From Loripinus fragilis (Eukaryota; Mollusca; Bivalvia; Lucinida; Lucinidae): 64,000 bases of DNA. This document shows positions 1 to 12,500 of this stretch, one piece after another. Location of the stretch: contig OZ026520.1 of the NCBI GenBank assembly GCA_964019695.1, forward strand, positions 34,719,120 through 34,783,119. The letters are read 5' to 3'. Under the pieces are notes generated by a model. It did no database searches. It was not told where the DNA came from and worked only from the letters and a program-made list of their open reading frames with translations. Positions within the stretch are counted from its first letter, which is position 1; each line of letters opens with the position of its first letter. A program made the position numbers and the translations under genes.

Positions 1-227
1 TCAGAAAGTGCTGACAAGAGCAATTGCACTCATTACATTGAATATGGTAAATGCCTTTCATACATACCAAAGTAAAATAATTATTTACATCTGAAAGAAT
101 CACATAGGTAGTAGTTTTAGGAACTTTGTTACATAAAAGATGCACCCCTTTGAAAAAAATGTTTTTATTACACCAGATGTAAGTCTTATATTGTAAGATG
201 CTTTTCATTTTTCATTTTTCAATGAAC

Positions 228-540
228 AAAAAGTCTCTTGAGTTGTGTTCAAATTCCAATAAACAGACAGTATAAACAGACAGTTTCCATTCATTATCCA
301 ATGAACATTGAACAGTCTCTTGAGAGTTGCTTTCAATTTCCAATTAACAGACAGTATAAACAGACCGTCTCGTGAAAAGTCCCATTCATTATACAATGAA
401 CATTGAACAGTCTCTTGAGAGTTGCGTTCAATGTCCAATAAACAGACAGTATAAACAGACAGACTCTTGAGAAGTCCCGTCCATTTTCCTTTGAACAGAC
501 AGTCTCACCAGAAGTTTGTTGATGGGAAAATGAATTCATG
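228..540. repeat. Tandem repeat, about 97-bp unit, roughly three copies
   Basis: The blocks 'gaacattgaacagtctcttg' and 'aaacagacagtataaacaga' recur at about 97-bp spacing (300 and 396), with a partial first copy from 228. The short open frames across it are repeat artefacts. Confidence 0.8.
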
Positions 541-653
541 TTTTGAATTGAATTTTTTTTTTATAAGGAGGAATTTGAAATTACCTTGTATAAAAATAAT
601 CAGATGCATGAGGGTTCAGGTGAGCTAATAACTAAGGGGCGACATGTGACTTC

Positions 654-1107
654 CTTCACTATAGTGTAGATTTTATTTTCTTGTCCTTTGGGATCATGGG
701 TTTCATTATGGAACTTTGAAACTATTAGAGGGTCACTGATGAAGCCTAAATGGCAGAAACTAGCTAGTCTGGCCCAGAAAATATGCACTCTGGTTTCAGT
801 TCTTTGGTGCAGTCTTTGCTTCCAAAGGATACCCTTTTAAGAACATATTTGACTTCACTACAGCTGGTGACTAGGACTGTGTGGCGGCGGTAGAACGTCT
901 CCCTGCCCTTCACTATAGTGTAGATTTTATTTTCTTGTCCTTTGGGATCATGGGTTTCATTATGGAACTTTGAAACTATTAGAGGGTCACTGATGAAGCC
1001 TAAATGGCAGAAACTAGCTAGTCTGGCCCAGAAAATATGCACACTCTGATTTCAGTTCTTTGGTGCAGTCTTTGCTTCCAAAGGATACCCTTTTAAGAAC
1101 ATATTCC
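654..1107. repeat. Direct duplication, 253-bp unit
   Basis: 'ccttcactatagtgtagatt' occurs at 654 and 907, and the following roughly 200 bp are nearly identical. Both copies carry the same minus-strand frame (starting MHIFWARLASFCHLG), which I do not recognise and do not treat as a gene. A degenerate copy of the GAGCCGTGG mini-element follows at about 1103-1323. Confidence 0.85.
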
Positions 1108-1776
1108 AACAATGTGGCATTTTCACAAGTGTAGACTCAAACGAGCTTGTGCAGCCCACTTTTAAGCTTAGAAACTCCAAATAATGTTCAGTCAGTAGCT
1201 TAACAGTGATAGAATATTCAAACGACTAGCAAAGGCTCTGATCAGACTGCTCATATGCGATGCTGATCTGAGGCATTGCTGGTAGCACATACCACATTGT
1301 TGGAAATCTCATGTTTCGGCTCAATTATAGTAGTTCAGTTACTCATTAGCTCTTGAATCATTCTGAAATCACTTACTGTAGTCTGTAACCACAGTAAAAA
1401 CTAGACTTTATATACTCTGATAGTTCAAAGCACCCACCAATTTGAAATATTTACATTTTAATTGCAGTTGCCATAGATGCAAACTAACATCCCATATGTT
1501 TGCATTTCTTGATGCAAAGCATTGAACAATTACATGATTTAGCATGAACCTTTAGGTGGACTAACGTTAAGCTCAGCCAATGACTTTCTCTGCTTATTTG
1601 TGTTTGTGTGACATAATTTTTATCGCCATGACATATCAGGATGTTGTCTACAAGTTTCACTGTCCGGCTGTTCCAAAATCCCTGTTACAAATAAAATCAT
1701 TCTAAAAGTGTAACAAGGGGGGTTGGGTATAAGATTGTATGGCATATTTAATTGATACATTACTAACAGTTTTAAT

Positions 1777-4623
1777 TTGAGTAGTAGAGGTTTAAACATT
1801 GGCCATTTAAATATTCAGGGTATTTGTGGAGAACTGAATAAATTTTCAGAACTAAAAGTTTTGTTGACCTTACCAGAAAATAATAATTTGCATATTTTGG
1901 GGTTAAGTGAGACAAAATTAAAAAGCCACAAAACAACAGACATATTTAAAATAAATGGATTTCAAACACCATTCAGAAAAGATAATGATTCAAATGGTGG
2001 TGGAGGTTTACTTGTATATGTCAAAAATGGTATTAACGCCAAACGCAGGGAAGATTTAGAAACTCATCATGTCTCTGGTTAGAAATTTCTCCTGCTAAGA
2101 GCAAACCTTTTTTAGTTGGTAACATGTATAGACCACCAGACTCAAGAGTAGAATTTAACGACAGATTTGAAGAATTCATTGATAGTTTGTTAAATGAAGA
2201 TAAAGAATTTATTTTACTTGGAGATTTTAACAAAGATTTATTAAATATAGATACTGAGAGAGAATGGGGTAATTTTACAACCTCATTAGTTCTCACTCAA
2301 CTAGTTAATGAGCCTACTAGGGTCACAAATACATCTCAAACTCTCATTGATCACATATATACAAACACTGAAGAAAATATCCAGCGTGTGCATGTAGAAC
2401 GCTTATGTTTAAGTGATCACTATGGAGTTTTCTGTAATCGAAAGTCTCAATCCAATATCAGTAAAAATAGTCATCAAATTATTACTTACAGATCTTTTAG
2501 GAACTTTGAAGAAAACAGATTCCTTAATGACTTATATTCTGTCCCATGGGAAATAATTGAACAGTTTGATAATTTAGATGATATTGTCTCAAGTTGGAAT
2601 GCACTCCTTTTAGAAGTACTTGATAGGCATGCTCCTATAAGACACCACAGGATAAAGAAAAAATATCAGCCTGATTGGTTAACCCCTGAGATAATGGACC
2701 TTATGAAGGAAAGGAATAAGTGCAAAATAAATGGAAATATGGATGATTATAGATATCTACGTAATAAAGTTTCGAAACACATTGAGATGGCAAAAAAGAA
2801 TACGTATCAGTCGAAGACAGAAAAAGGTAGGTCTGACCCTAAAAATATTTGGAAAAATTTTAAGGAACTTGGAGCAAATCGTAAAGATAATTCTTGTGAA
2901 TCAAATATAAACATCAAAATAGGGGAACAATTAATAACAAATGAATCGGATTTATCACTACTTTGTTACTGTTGCCTCAAATTTGAAAGAACCAATAACG
3001 TTGTCAGACAACGAATTACTAATCAATTTCATCCAATCAAAAGTTCCAAATACCACTGAATTTAACATTCCATTGACAAACCTGTCTTTTATACGAACAT
3101 TTTTATCAAATTTAAATGTAAATAAATCAACGGGCTTAGATAACATTGGTCCTAGAATTCTAAAACTGTCAGCTAATGTTTTGGCCCCGAGTCTGCTGTA
3201 TATAGTAAATAAAAGCTTAATTACTGGTGAATTTCCTTGCTCATGGAAGGAAGCTAAAATAAAGCCCCTTTTCAAATCTGGTGCTAAAGATGACAAAAAT
3301 AACTATCGGCCTATTTCTATTCTCCCTACAGTTTCAAAGTTAATAGAAAAATGGGTTGAAAATAAATTTTCAGAATACTTAAATGAATACGATTTGCTTC
3401 ATCAGTCACAAAGTGGTTTTCGATCTAATCATTCAACTGAATCTGCTATTGTCCGTATGATTGATTCTTGGTTAAAAGCTGTTAACGATGGAAAACTTAC
3501 TGGCTGTGTGATGGTCGATTTTAGAAAAGCATTTGATCTTGTTGATCATAAAATTCTGTTAAATAAATTGAAATGTTATAAATGTAACGAAACATGTCTA
3601 TCATGGTTTGAATCATACTTATCCAGCAGAACTCAATGCGTTTCTTTGAATAACACTATTTCAAAACCAGCAAGTATCACTTGTGGCGTTCCCCAAGGCT
3701 CCATTTTAGGCCCTTTACTATTTTTAATCTTTATAAACGACTTGCCGCTAGCACTCCAAAAGTCTGTCGTTGTTGACTTATATGCTGATGATACTACTTT
3801 CTATGACTTTCAGTCTGATGTATTTCAATTGGAAACAAATTTGCAGTGTGCGCTGAATTTGCTTCATATTTGGTGCCAACAGAACGGCATGGTTTTAAAT
3901 ACAGATTAGACTAAAGTGATGTTAATAACTAGCAGGCAAAAAAGGCTCACCTTGCAAAATCCTGGCCTATCTTTAAGGTATAGTGATATAGATATAAAAA
4001 TGACGCCTAGTGAGAAGATATTGGGAGTACACGTGGATGACAATTTAATGTGGAATAATCATTTCCAACATGTTTCAAAAAAAATCTCATCATATTTATG
4101 GTTACTAAGCAAAATAAGATCATATTTGTCAGTAGAGCACCGTCTCATGTTTTACAATGCCTATGTTAAACCACATTTTGATTACTGCAATACTGTTTGG
4201 AGCAACACTTCAAGTGGAAACATCAATAAAATATCTAAATTACAAAGACGTGCTTGTAAATTAATTCTTGCTCAAGATTACACGGACATTCAAGAGGTAT
4301 TGGAACGATTAAATATATTGTCTTTTGATCAAATAATTTTTCTAAATAAAGCCAAATTAATGTACAAAGTTTACAATAATTTAGCACCAGTTTATTTACA
4401 TGAATTGTTTCAAATGAGAGATATAAACCTTGACAACACAGCATCTAATTTACGATCAGTAGCACATAAAAATTACCTATTACCACAAGCAAAATGCAAC
4501 TTATACAAAGGGAGCTTTTCATATTCAGGTGTGGTAGTCTGGAATAGTCTTCCAACTAACATCAAAGTGGCATCATCACTAGAAACTTTTGTAAGGTTAT
4601 GCACTGAATGGCTAAAAATGTAA
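1777..4623 (+). pseudogene. LINE ORF2 pseudogene: endonuclease and reverse transcriptase
   Basis: Endonuclease motifs in order: GHLNIQGI, LSETKL, MYRPP, LLGDFN and LSDHYGVF. Reverse transcriptase motifs: NYRPISILPTVSKLIEKWV, QSGFRSNHST, DFRKAFDLVDH, GVPQGSILGPLL and the catalytic YADD (YADDTTFY), then LGVHVDDNLMW and a C-terminal segment with AYVKPHFDYCNTVW. The frame is broken by a shift between about 2080 and 2124, a second shift back near 2940-3060, and an in-frame TAG at 3907-3909. The last part runs to the TAA after 4620. The first codon at 1777 is TTG; the frame is open only from 1756, consistent with truncation. It encodes no intact enzyme. Family-level placement (jockey versus CR1/L2) needs a tree. 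Confidence 0.88.
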
Positions 4624-4732
4624 CGTAGCATTACACTAAATGTAAGTGATATAGATTTTGCAATTATTGTTTAGAAATGAATGTATAAGCCGTTATCGTC
4701 ATATGGTCATAATGTATTGTATAGATGTTTTT

Positions 4733-4733
<1 letters not shown>

Positions 4734-4791
<58 letters not shown>
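4734..4791. repeat. (CT)n microsatellite in the LINE 3' region
   Basis: 29 uninterrupted CT units lie directly downstream of the LINE reading frame. Confidence 0.97.
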
Positions 4792-4796
<5 letters not shown>

Positions 4797-4917
4797 ATTA
4801 TGTTGTATATATTGTTTTAACTTGCTGAAACGAGCCAATGAGATCAGCCAGTCATGTGAACATGGTACTTATCGAATTTTGTTTTTGTGAGTTGTTACGA
4901 GGGACCAGGCAGGCACC

Positions 4918-5100
4918 ACAACTTTATACTGATTTAGGTCTCCAAAGACAGTGTTGAATCCTCCTGTAAATGGTAAAATTCAAGGTCCTTTCAAGGCTTT
5001 TGTGTGCTTTTCAAGTACTTTTCAAGGCAAGTTTAATTTTCAAGGACTTTTCAAGACAGTCCTGTATATTAAAGTACTTTTCAAATCTGTGCGAACCCTG
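4918..5100. mobile_element. Half copy of the CAGGGTTC foldback family
   Basis: Contains the family's right half (tttatactgatttaggtct, repeated 'caaggacttttcaag') ending in gcgaaccctg at 5100. The left half is missing. Confidence 0.75.
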
Positions 5101-5344
5101 CATTGGATTTAGAGAATAGGGTGTATTGATGAACTATTTTTATGAAAATAAATTTCATTTCAAAAAATGTTTTGGGTGCTTAAAAGAAATGTCTCAGAAC
5201 ATATGCTCTGATAGGAAATACTCAAAATAATATTTGGGATGGGGGATTGGGTGGTTTAAATATTAACCAGATTTGACAAATCTACCAAGTATGGTATCTG
5301 CTACACAGAATGGGTGTAAAATATTTCTAATATTAATGTTAATA

Positions 5345-5756
5345 CAGGGTTCATACAGGCAATTATGGGTATAATTCAACGACTTTTCAAGAACTTCTAA
5401 AAGAATCTTCCACAGTTTTCAAGGACTTAAACTTAATAAAAAATACTGATCAAAGTGTTAAAATTCTTCTTCAGAAATGCTAGACATAATGCGGAGATAA
5501 TGGAGACATTAGCGCTGGAACATTAGTATAAAATTGTTGTGCCTTAATTTGGTGCAGCATATGCTGCACCAAATATAGACACAACAATTTTATACTGATT
5601 TAGGTCTCTATCTACAGAGCTGAAAATAGCAGAATTCAAGGACTTTTCAAGGCTTTTGAGTGATTTTCCAGTTCTTTTCAAGGCAGATTTATTTTTCAAG
5701 AACTTTTCAAGAAATCCCTCCAAATTCAAGTACTTTTCAAGCCTGTGCGAACCCTG
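5345..5756. mobile_element. CAGGGTTC foldback MITE, complete copy
   Basis: 412 bp from CAGGGTTCATACAGGC to GCCTGTGCGAACCCTG. Arms are made of 'ttcaaggacttttcaag' sub-repeats, with a central hairpin ttggtgcagcatatgctgca. The flanks taata/ttata match at 4 of 5 positions, fitting a 5-bp target duplication seen clearly in other copies. Confidence 0.85.
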
Positions 5757-5904
5757 TTATATAACAAATTTGCATTTACCATAAACCAAAGCTATTTTTA
5801 TATCTGTAAATGAAACTAATAAATCAGATGGAAATGGTTCTTACTTAAAGCCAAGTCTAATCAAGTAATACGAGATATTTAAATGGGCCAGCACATGCAA
5901 GCTA

Positions 5905-6443
5905 TTTTTCATGGCAGATTTAATTTTCAAGGACTTTTCAAGAAAGTCCTTAATATTCAAGTACTTTTCATGCCTGTGTAAACCCCATCAAAATAGGGAG
6001 TATAATACCAGGGTTCATACAGGCAAGTTTGAGTAAAATCCAAGGACTTTTCAAGAACTTCTAAAGACTATCCTACAATTTTTAAGGACTAAAAAATTAA
6101 GAAAAATCCTGAGTGTTAAGTGTTAAAATTCTACTTCAGAAATGCTAGACTGAGGTATGGAAACATTAGTACTGGAAAATTAGTATAAAATTGGTCTGCC
6201 TTTATTTGGTGCAGCATATGCTGCACCAAATAAAGGCACAGCAATTTTATACTGATTTAGGTCTCTATCAACAGTGCTAAGTCCTATAGAAAATAGTAGA
6301 ATTCAAGGACTTTTCAAGGCCTTTGAGTGATTTCCAATACTTTTCAAGGCAGATTTAATTTTCAAGGACTTTTCAAGAAAGTCCTTAATATTCAAGTACT
6401 TTTCATGCCTGTGTGAACCCCATCAAAATAGGGAGTATAATAC
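5905..6443. mobile_element. CAGGGTTC foldback MITE in a 435-bp tandem duplication
   Basis: A copy starts at 6009 (CAGGGTTCATACAGGC). Its right end runs into 'aaccccatcaaaatagggag', and the same junction occurs 435 bp earlier (to 6008). The two junctions show a direct duplication of the element's right part with its flank. The centre holds a long perfect palindrome around 6211-6240. Confidence 0.75.
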
Positions 6444-8135
6444 TCATACTTACAAATCTGTATCTGCACTATCTGGAGTCCTATACCTTGCATAGACTTG
6501 GCTTCAATGTTTTGAGGGCAAGAGGGAACTTTGACTGGTAAATCCTTGGTTCGTTTACAAAACCTCGTATGTGCACTTTTTTACCAAACCCTGTTTTTAA
6601 CATGGCACCAAAAATGACATTTCAGCGCACCATGTCACAAAACCTTGTATGCAATAGTCAATGAAAAGTTGTTTTGTGACATTCCAAAATCTCATACCTC
6701 AATAAGTCAAAATTACCAGTTCTAAAACCTTGTATACATAAATCTGTTAAGACAAATTAGCAGTTAAGCTTTATCTGTTCATTACTGTGACGGTTTCAGA
6801 GGGTGTCTATGAATACTTTCTTCCAAATTCATGCTTAAATTTGTCATGCAAACTTGTTTCTTGCTTTCAATCAGACTATTTATGAAAATGCTGCAGATAC
6901 CAGAATTTGTAAACTCGCCTTTTTGTGGATGTTGTATTATACAAGATTTTGTTCCTATAAATCGAAATCTCAGCACAGGTAATGTGGATACATCAAATGC
7001 AGCTTACACGTCTCAAAAGGAGCAGAACTACCTTTGGTTAACTTCTTATCTATTTAATTAAAACGCAACTTGTCTTTATTGAGTTTAGAAAATTGGCAAA
7101 ATGTCGTATCTGCAATATCCGGTTACAAAATCTTGTATATTTTTTAAAAAGTATCACAATATGCTAGAAACATAAAACTCTGCCAATTTATTACTTTTAC
7201 CCGTTAAATAAATTTAAAATATGCTTTCAGTCTGAATCTAACAAGAATATAACAAATACCAAACAATCAAGAAATTTTTTTGTCTTTCCTGTAAAATTTA
7301 CTAAAGTGCATGTACGAGGTTTTGTATACGAACCAACGAAATGTTGTTAGAAGGGAAATATGAATAGGTTAAATGTAAATGTGTGCACTTACCCATGCCT
7401 GAAGTGAAAAAGCAAAACAATTTAGATATTTTTGTGACCTACTTATAACTAAAGCAGTGTTCAAAATAAAATAAAAGGCATCGGGAAAACATATTTACTG
7501 TAAGTCAATTATCAGCAGCAACAATTCAGAAATAAGTCATTCGACTTCCTTAAGAATCCCTTTTGTATTGTAGTTGTATTGTAATTATATTCTGTGTTGC
7601 TTTGTATACTTGTCATATATTATACAAATAAAATAAAGTTTCAACCAACAATTCAATCAGAGACTTTAGATAAAATGTCATGCAAATTTACATCTGTCAA
7701 AACACATTTTATCTATTGCATTTTATAGGTCTTTCTTAAAATAATTTTAAATTTTATTAATATCAATTTCGTCCTGGTAAAGCTATTTTTGGCAAAAATT
7801 AAACAAAAGAAGACAACATGTTTCTAACTGTAAAAGAAATTAGCATCAGTTTGATTTTGACAGTTTTGTTTTATTTGATTCTGTACATCCCAGTCAACAA
7901 TTTTTCAGTCATATCGGGATGGATCTTCATTGGCTGAACCAGTATTTTGATTGTATTACAAATTAAATGATTGAATATATGTCATTAAGCCTTGGTAAAA
8001 ATTGGAACAGACTTTAGCAACTGATAGTGGACTGACAGTATTAGCATCAAACTATCTAAAATGACAATGTAGTGTGATTCTTATGTCTGATCTTTTCGAA
8101 CCCTTGTCCTGTTGAACTGGGATGTATCCTCTATA

Positions 8136-8202
8136 GAAAACAGAGTAGATCAAGATCAGCTGGCTTCTTAAGAGGCCAGTTGATCAGGATCCACACTGTT
8201 TT
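8136..8202. repeat. Hairpin module (GATCAG...CTGATC type)
   Basis: The arms 'agatcagctggcttct' and 'agaggccagttgatc' are complementary, with outer arms aaaacagagtagat / atccacactgtttt. It is one of more than a dozen similar hairpins in the window. Confidence 0.75.
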
Positions 8203-8254
8203 ATCTCTAGTCTGTGAATCCATAGTGCTAAATTGAATCTTGCAACCATAACAT

Positions 8255-8410
8255 GGCCCCAAGTGAAAATTATTTTCTTATTTCTCGACCAAAATATATG
8301 TTGCGGATACTCAGACGAACCGTCTCAATGAGATGGCTCTTTTGAGCACTCAAAACACATGTCTAAACTGATGGATAAGAGAATATTCACAATTTTACAC
8401 TGAAATTTTT
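8255..8410. mobile_element. Palindromic MITE of the 'gaaccgtctcaatgagacgg' family
   Basis: Core 'gaaccgtctcaatgagatgg' is flanked by inverted arms: ttttcttatttctcgaccaa on the left, tggataagagaatattcaca on the right. Related copies: 22245-22330 (partial), 22360-22510, 24830-24905 (partial), 37645-37800, 39125-39295, 58437-58565, 60905-61125 and 61130-61290. Confidence 0.75.
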
Positions 8411-8699
8411 TGCTTAATTGGCCCAATGCATAACACTTGCTTTCAAGCATCTACATATACCTAGCAAATGAAGCTTTGTGAAAACTGGCACTACATACAT
8501 TGTGAGACAACACTCTAAGTTTAAATTGTGAGACAACACTAAGGGTCTGATTACTGACAATTTAATTTAGAACAAAGCTTGAACTGTTACATTTACATTA
8601 GCAAAGTTAATCTAGATTAATCCAAACTATGAATATGACTTCAAAAACTTCCATTAACTCTTTACAGAAAGAACACGATTATCAAAATTACATATATTT

Positions 8700-8934
8700 G
8701 AGCCTCAACATGAGATTTCCAACAATGTGGCATTTTGTCGAGTGTAGACTCAGACAAGCCTGTGTAGCTTCCTGTTAAGCTTAGAAACTCTGATTGATGT
8801 TTGGTCATTAACTTCAGTCATAGAAAATTCAAGCTATGAGCAAAGGCTGTGATCAGACTACCCGTATGCGCAGGCTGGTCTGAGGCTTTGCTGGTCACAC
8901 ATACCACATTGTTCGAAATCTCATGTCACGGCTC
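8700..8934. mobile_element. MITE, GAGCCGTGGCATGAGATTTC family
   Basis: The ends tgagatttccaacaatgtgg and ccacattgttcgaaatctca are inverted. Four copies of about 220-240 bp are visible (about 1103-1323, here, 29511-29749, 42738-42955). Confidence 0.8.
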
Positions 8935-9388
8935 ATTTGTCTCATTATGTTCAACATTTTGCTACCCCTGCCTAACAAATCCTTGTTTTACACATTTTTT
9001 GCACAGGCTACCAGGTAGACAACTTAACCTAATGATTTCAGCATAGCAGATGTGACCAGACTTCAACCAAAACAATATTTGGTTACCAGGCCATGTAGCG
9101 AAGTTGGAAATGTGTCTGGCAGCAGATGCCAGTCTGACTGCAGATCCAGGGCTCGCAAATTCTAATTTCTACTGTTATTCTCCTCCCTTCCCCTGAATCA
9201 TTCAAGAAGGGTTGTTGTCAGTTCAAGCAAAAGTATGTGCATGAAGTACTGGTTAACTGCTTGTTCAAGCTTGCCCAGGAAAAAGTGTGGTTAGGTGAAC
9301 TGACCGTCCAACCAAGATCAAAGCTGTTGACTTGGGACGTAAAGCAACAAAACAAACAAAAACAAAAAACATATTTGGGTTATATTAC

Positions 9389-9572
9389 CTGTTCGTTGTA
9401 GCTGACATTTGGCAGTAAAGTAGCATCCATGTTCACTGAGGCAAATGACATATCTCCTATCGGTACGTGTTGAACACCCCCTACGAGTACTTTACGAAAC
9501 TCATGGTGCCGCCGATATAAGTCTTTCCATTGTTTCTTTAAACTATTGAAGGTGTCTTGAGGTACACAGGCT
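9389..9572 (-). CDS. CEP83: CEP83 coding exon 10 (residues 605-666), last one visible
   Basis: 184 bp: one base completing codon 605, then 61 codons. The acceptor ATATTTGTAG borders AGCCTGTG; the donor is GAACAG|GTAATAT. It encodes ACVPQDTFNSLKKQWKDLYR then RHHEFRKVLVGG, matching the conserved vertebrate NVPFEDYTRLQKRLKD and RRHNEFR, followed by a variable low-complexity tail. A good donor in phase 0 shows that at least one more exon follows. The expected final coiled-coil segment was not found between 1 and 9388. Confidence 0.92.
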
Positions 9573-12500
9573 CTACAAATATAGGAAACCAAGATGTTAA
9601 GGCCAAATATTAAATACTGTATTTGGCCTATAAAGTGTACCCAGTGCAAAACTTATTCATAATTCTATACAGTAAAACTTGTGTATAACAGCCACTCTCA
9701 AAAACACCACAAGTTGGTTTTCAAGACCAATTATCCCTTAATGCAGGTCAAAAGTATTGCAGAATGCTCCAAGGGGAGCATTCTGCAATACTTTCAACCT
9801 TCATTAAGCTACCATTTGTCAATAAGATCTTTGTTTTGTCTATTTTTGAGTGGCCGTTTTACACAGATTTTAATATTATCCTCTTATGAACACAGTGCTA
9901 ATCCAGAGCAGCTGGCTTTTGATGAATGCAACTGATCAGGATCCACACAGTCTGTCATCCATTATGATGAATCCATATTCTTGCATAATATCTATGCATA
10001 ATAGTAAAACCTAAGTAAAACCACCACTCTCAAAAAGACAGAAAATTGGTTATCACTTAATGCAGGTCAAAAGTTTTGCAAAATGCTCTAAGGGCAGCAT
10101 TCTGCAATACTTTCGACCTTCATTAAGCTACCATTTGTCATTAAGATCTTTGTTTTGTCTATTTTGGAGTGGCAGTTTTACACACGTTTTACTGTATCCT
10201 CTTATGAACACAGTGCTAATCCAGAGCAGCTGACTTTTGATGAAGGCAGACGATTAGGATCCACACGGTTTATCATCCATTATGAATAATCCATATTCTT
10301 GCCTTAATAACTGTGCATATACACTACTGCACATAAAACCCATTAAATTCCGTTAAAAGTCCATAAAAATACCATTAATAATCAAATTCCTCTTAAAATC
10401 ATCCATTACTTTTCGTTTCTTAAAATTAATGGTTTTGTGTGTTCGGTCATTAATATTCATTAAAATGGCCATTAATTCAGCGGTAACGGCCATTAAAGAG
10501 CAAGTAAAATCATTAATTTTTGATTAATTTACACCTTCTGTATTATTAATGACCATTAAAAGAAATAATGGTCCATTAATTTCCGTTTTGTGATGTTTTA
10601 ATGCCCATGAATTTGCATTCTGTAATGGCCATTACAAAAAGTAATGACCATTAAAACCTTTCGTGTCTATTGATGGCATTAAAAAGTAGTAAATTTGCAT
10701 GTTTGATATTTTAATGGCCATTAAATATATAAATATGCAATTCATTAGCATTAGAAAGCAGTGAAATATCGGGAACCAATATTTATACGAAACAATGTGC
10801 CATTATTTAAGTGGTAATGGCCATTAATTTAATTCAAGAGCAAGTATGATCATTAAAATACCATTAATTTTTACCCTTGGTATGAAATGATGACCATTAA
10901 AATTTAATGGGCCATTATTTTCTGTTTTATGGTGATTTAATGCCCATGAATTTGCAATATTAATGGCCATTACAAAAACTAATTGCCATGAAAACCCCAT
11001 TACATGTCTAAAAATGGCCATGAAAGATGTATTCATGAATTTTAAATTACTGAAGTTGGGAGATCAATATTTTCATGTCCATTAATTTTTGGGACTGAAC
11101 ATCTTAACCCATTAATTTTTTAATAATGGCCATCAATAAAAAGATCATCAGAGTATTTGATATTGTCCATTATTTGTACACTCATGTAAAGGTTAGTTTT
11201 TAACATTATCATTTTACAGCCTTCAAAACTTGCTGCACATTGCATCCATAGGTATGTTTGTGTAATGAAGAGCTCCACCATTCAGTGCTTGTAAATTAAA
11301 ATCGCCACATTTCTTGTTTCATGAAGAAATTGCCTGTGTGATTAAACTGAAATTTCAGGAAGACAAAGAAAATTACCTCGAGAAATGCTGTAGGAAAATG
11401 AGTTTTAAAGGCAAACTCTATTAATTTCATCGAAAATCATAACATATCCTGGAGAAATGCTGGAGAAATTTCTCCAGCATTTATCCAGGAAATTTTAAAG
11501 CTTATCAAGGAGATTGTGGGCCTTTGTTACCTTTTCAGACACCAACCAATCTGCTCTCCTACCAAGCATAGCTAGAGCCTGGAAACAGGATTTAGCAACT
11601 GCAAGAATACATAGGATATAGGAAAATATGCATTTGGGAGCCATGACCATGCTTTATTGAAATAATGAAATCCGTGATACAGTGAGGGGAGTTTTAATGA
11701 GGTACACTGGTAATCAATTGGTAATCAATTTTAAACTTGTAGCACAAACATGTATTCTATGGATCTTGCATTTGTAGAAATTTTGTGCATAATTTAACAT
11801 TCCAAACAGTTCTATAATTCTAAGTTATGTATGCTACCAAACCCTGCTTGTCCATCAACAACATGTGTTTTACTGCTTCTGAGTACAAGCACAATCACCA
11901 TGGAAGCGGGAACCCGCGAGGTGCGAGTAGTATGGCGATTGAAATTTTCAGTCAGGCGTCTCATAAATTTAAGCACTACTTGGTTAGCAGGCTTCGACCA
12001 CCATGCCTATAAGTCTGAACAAAGAAGAGAAGTAATAAAAAAAGTTAGTGTATTTTTGAAGAAAATACAAAATCCAAAGCCATTAATTTAGCCTAAATGA
12101 GTTTTGAGCAGGATTTAATGGCCATTAAAGTTGCATCTAATGGATCTAATCTAATTTCATGCCAATTATTTATCCAAACTATTTATTAATGGCCATTAGT
12201 TTTGAATTAATATGGTTTTCTTTATATGTGACTGTGTCCTAAGAAGGATTCAACTTGGCCAATAACATTTACACTCAAAATTCATTTCCATGTAAAAGAA
12301 TGCAACATTTCTCAATGGAATCAGAAAGAAAAAAAGACTTTATTCTAAACGCTCTTGATGAGTCTTCATTAAGACTGTTGGTGTGCCTAATGTGTAAAGC
12401 CATTTGATCATGTCTTAGACTTTACTTATTGGATATATGCTGTATCATTATCATCCCCTTTAACAAATTTCATAACGTTTCAAACTATGTTTTTATGTCA

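Larger units (their letters stand above)
1756..4890 (+). mobile_element. Non-LTR retrotransposon (jockey/CR1/L2 group), 5'-truncated and broken
   Basis: One LINE ORF2 in pieces: an AP-like endonuclease followed by reverse transcriptase. It lies antisense to CEP83, inside its intron. The 5' end starts within or just before the endonuclease, and no ORF1 is present, so the copy is 5' truncated. The 3' UTR contains a (CT)n run. Neither the 3' border nor a target duplication is clear. Confidence 0.85.
1..9388 (-). other. CEP83 3' intron (partial)
   Basis: No CEP83 exon found despite searching the minus strand for the expected C-terminal coiled coil. Besides the repeats listed separately, 6450-7860 is AT-rich and featureless to me. 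A SINE fragment lies at about 7870-7955 (tacatcccagtcaac, then gaaccagta). Confidence 0.6.

Noticed and set aside
654..1042. Repeated minus-strand frame MHIFWARLASFCHLG
   Set aside because: Present only because the 253-bp DNA unit is duplicated; no family match recognised and no splice signals supporting an exon.
6782..6976. Possible terminal CEP83 exon (minus-strand frame with NLEESIHRHPLKPSQ)
   Set aside because: No coiled-coil match to the CEP83 C-terminus and no phase-0 acceptor in the right place.
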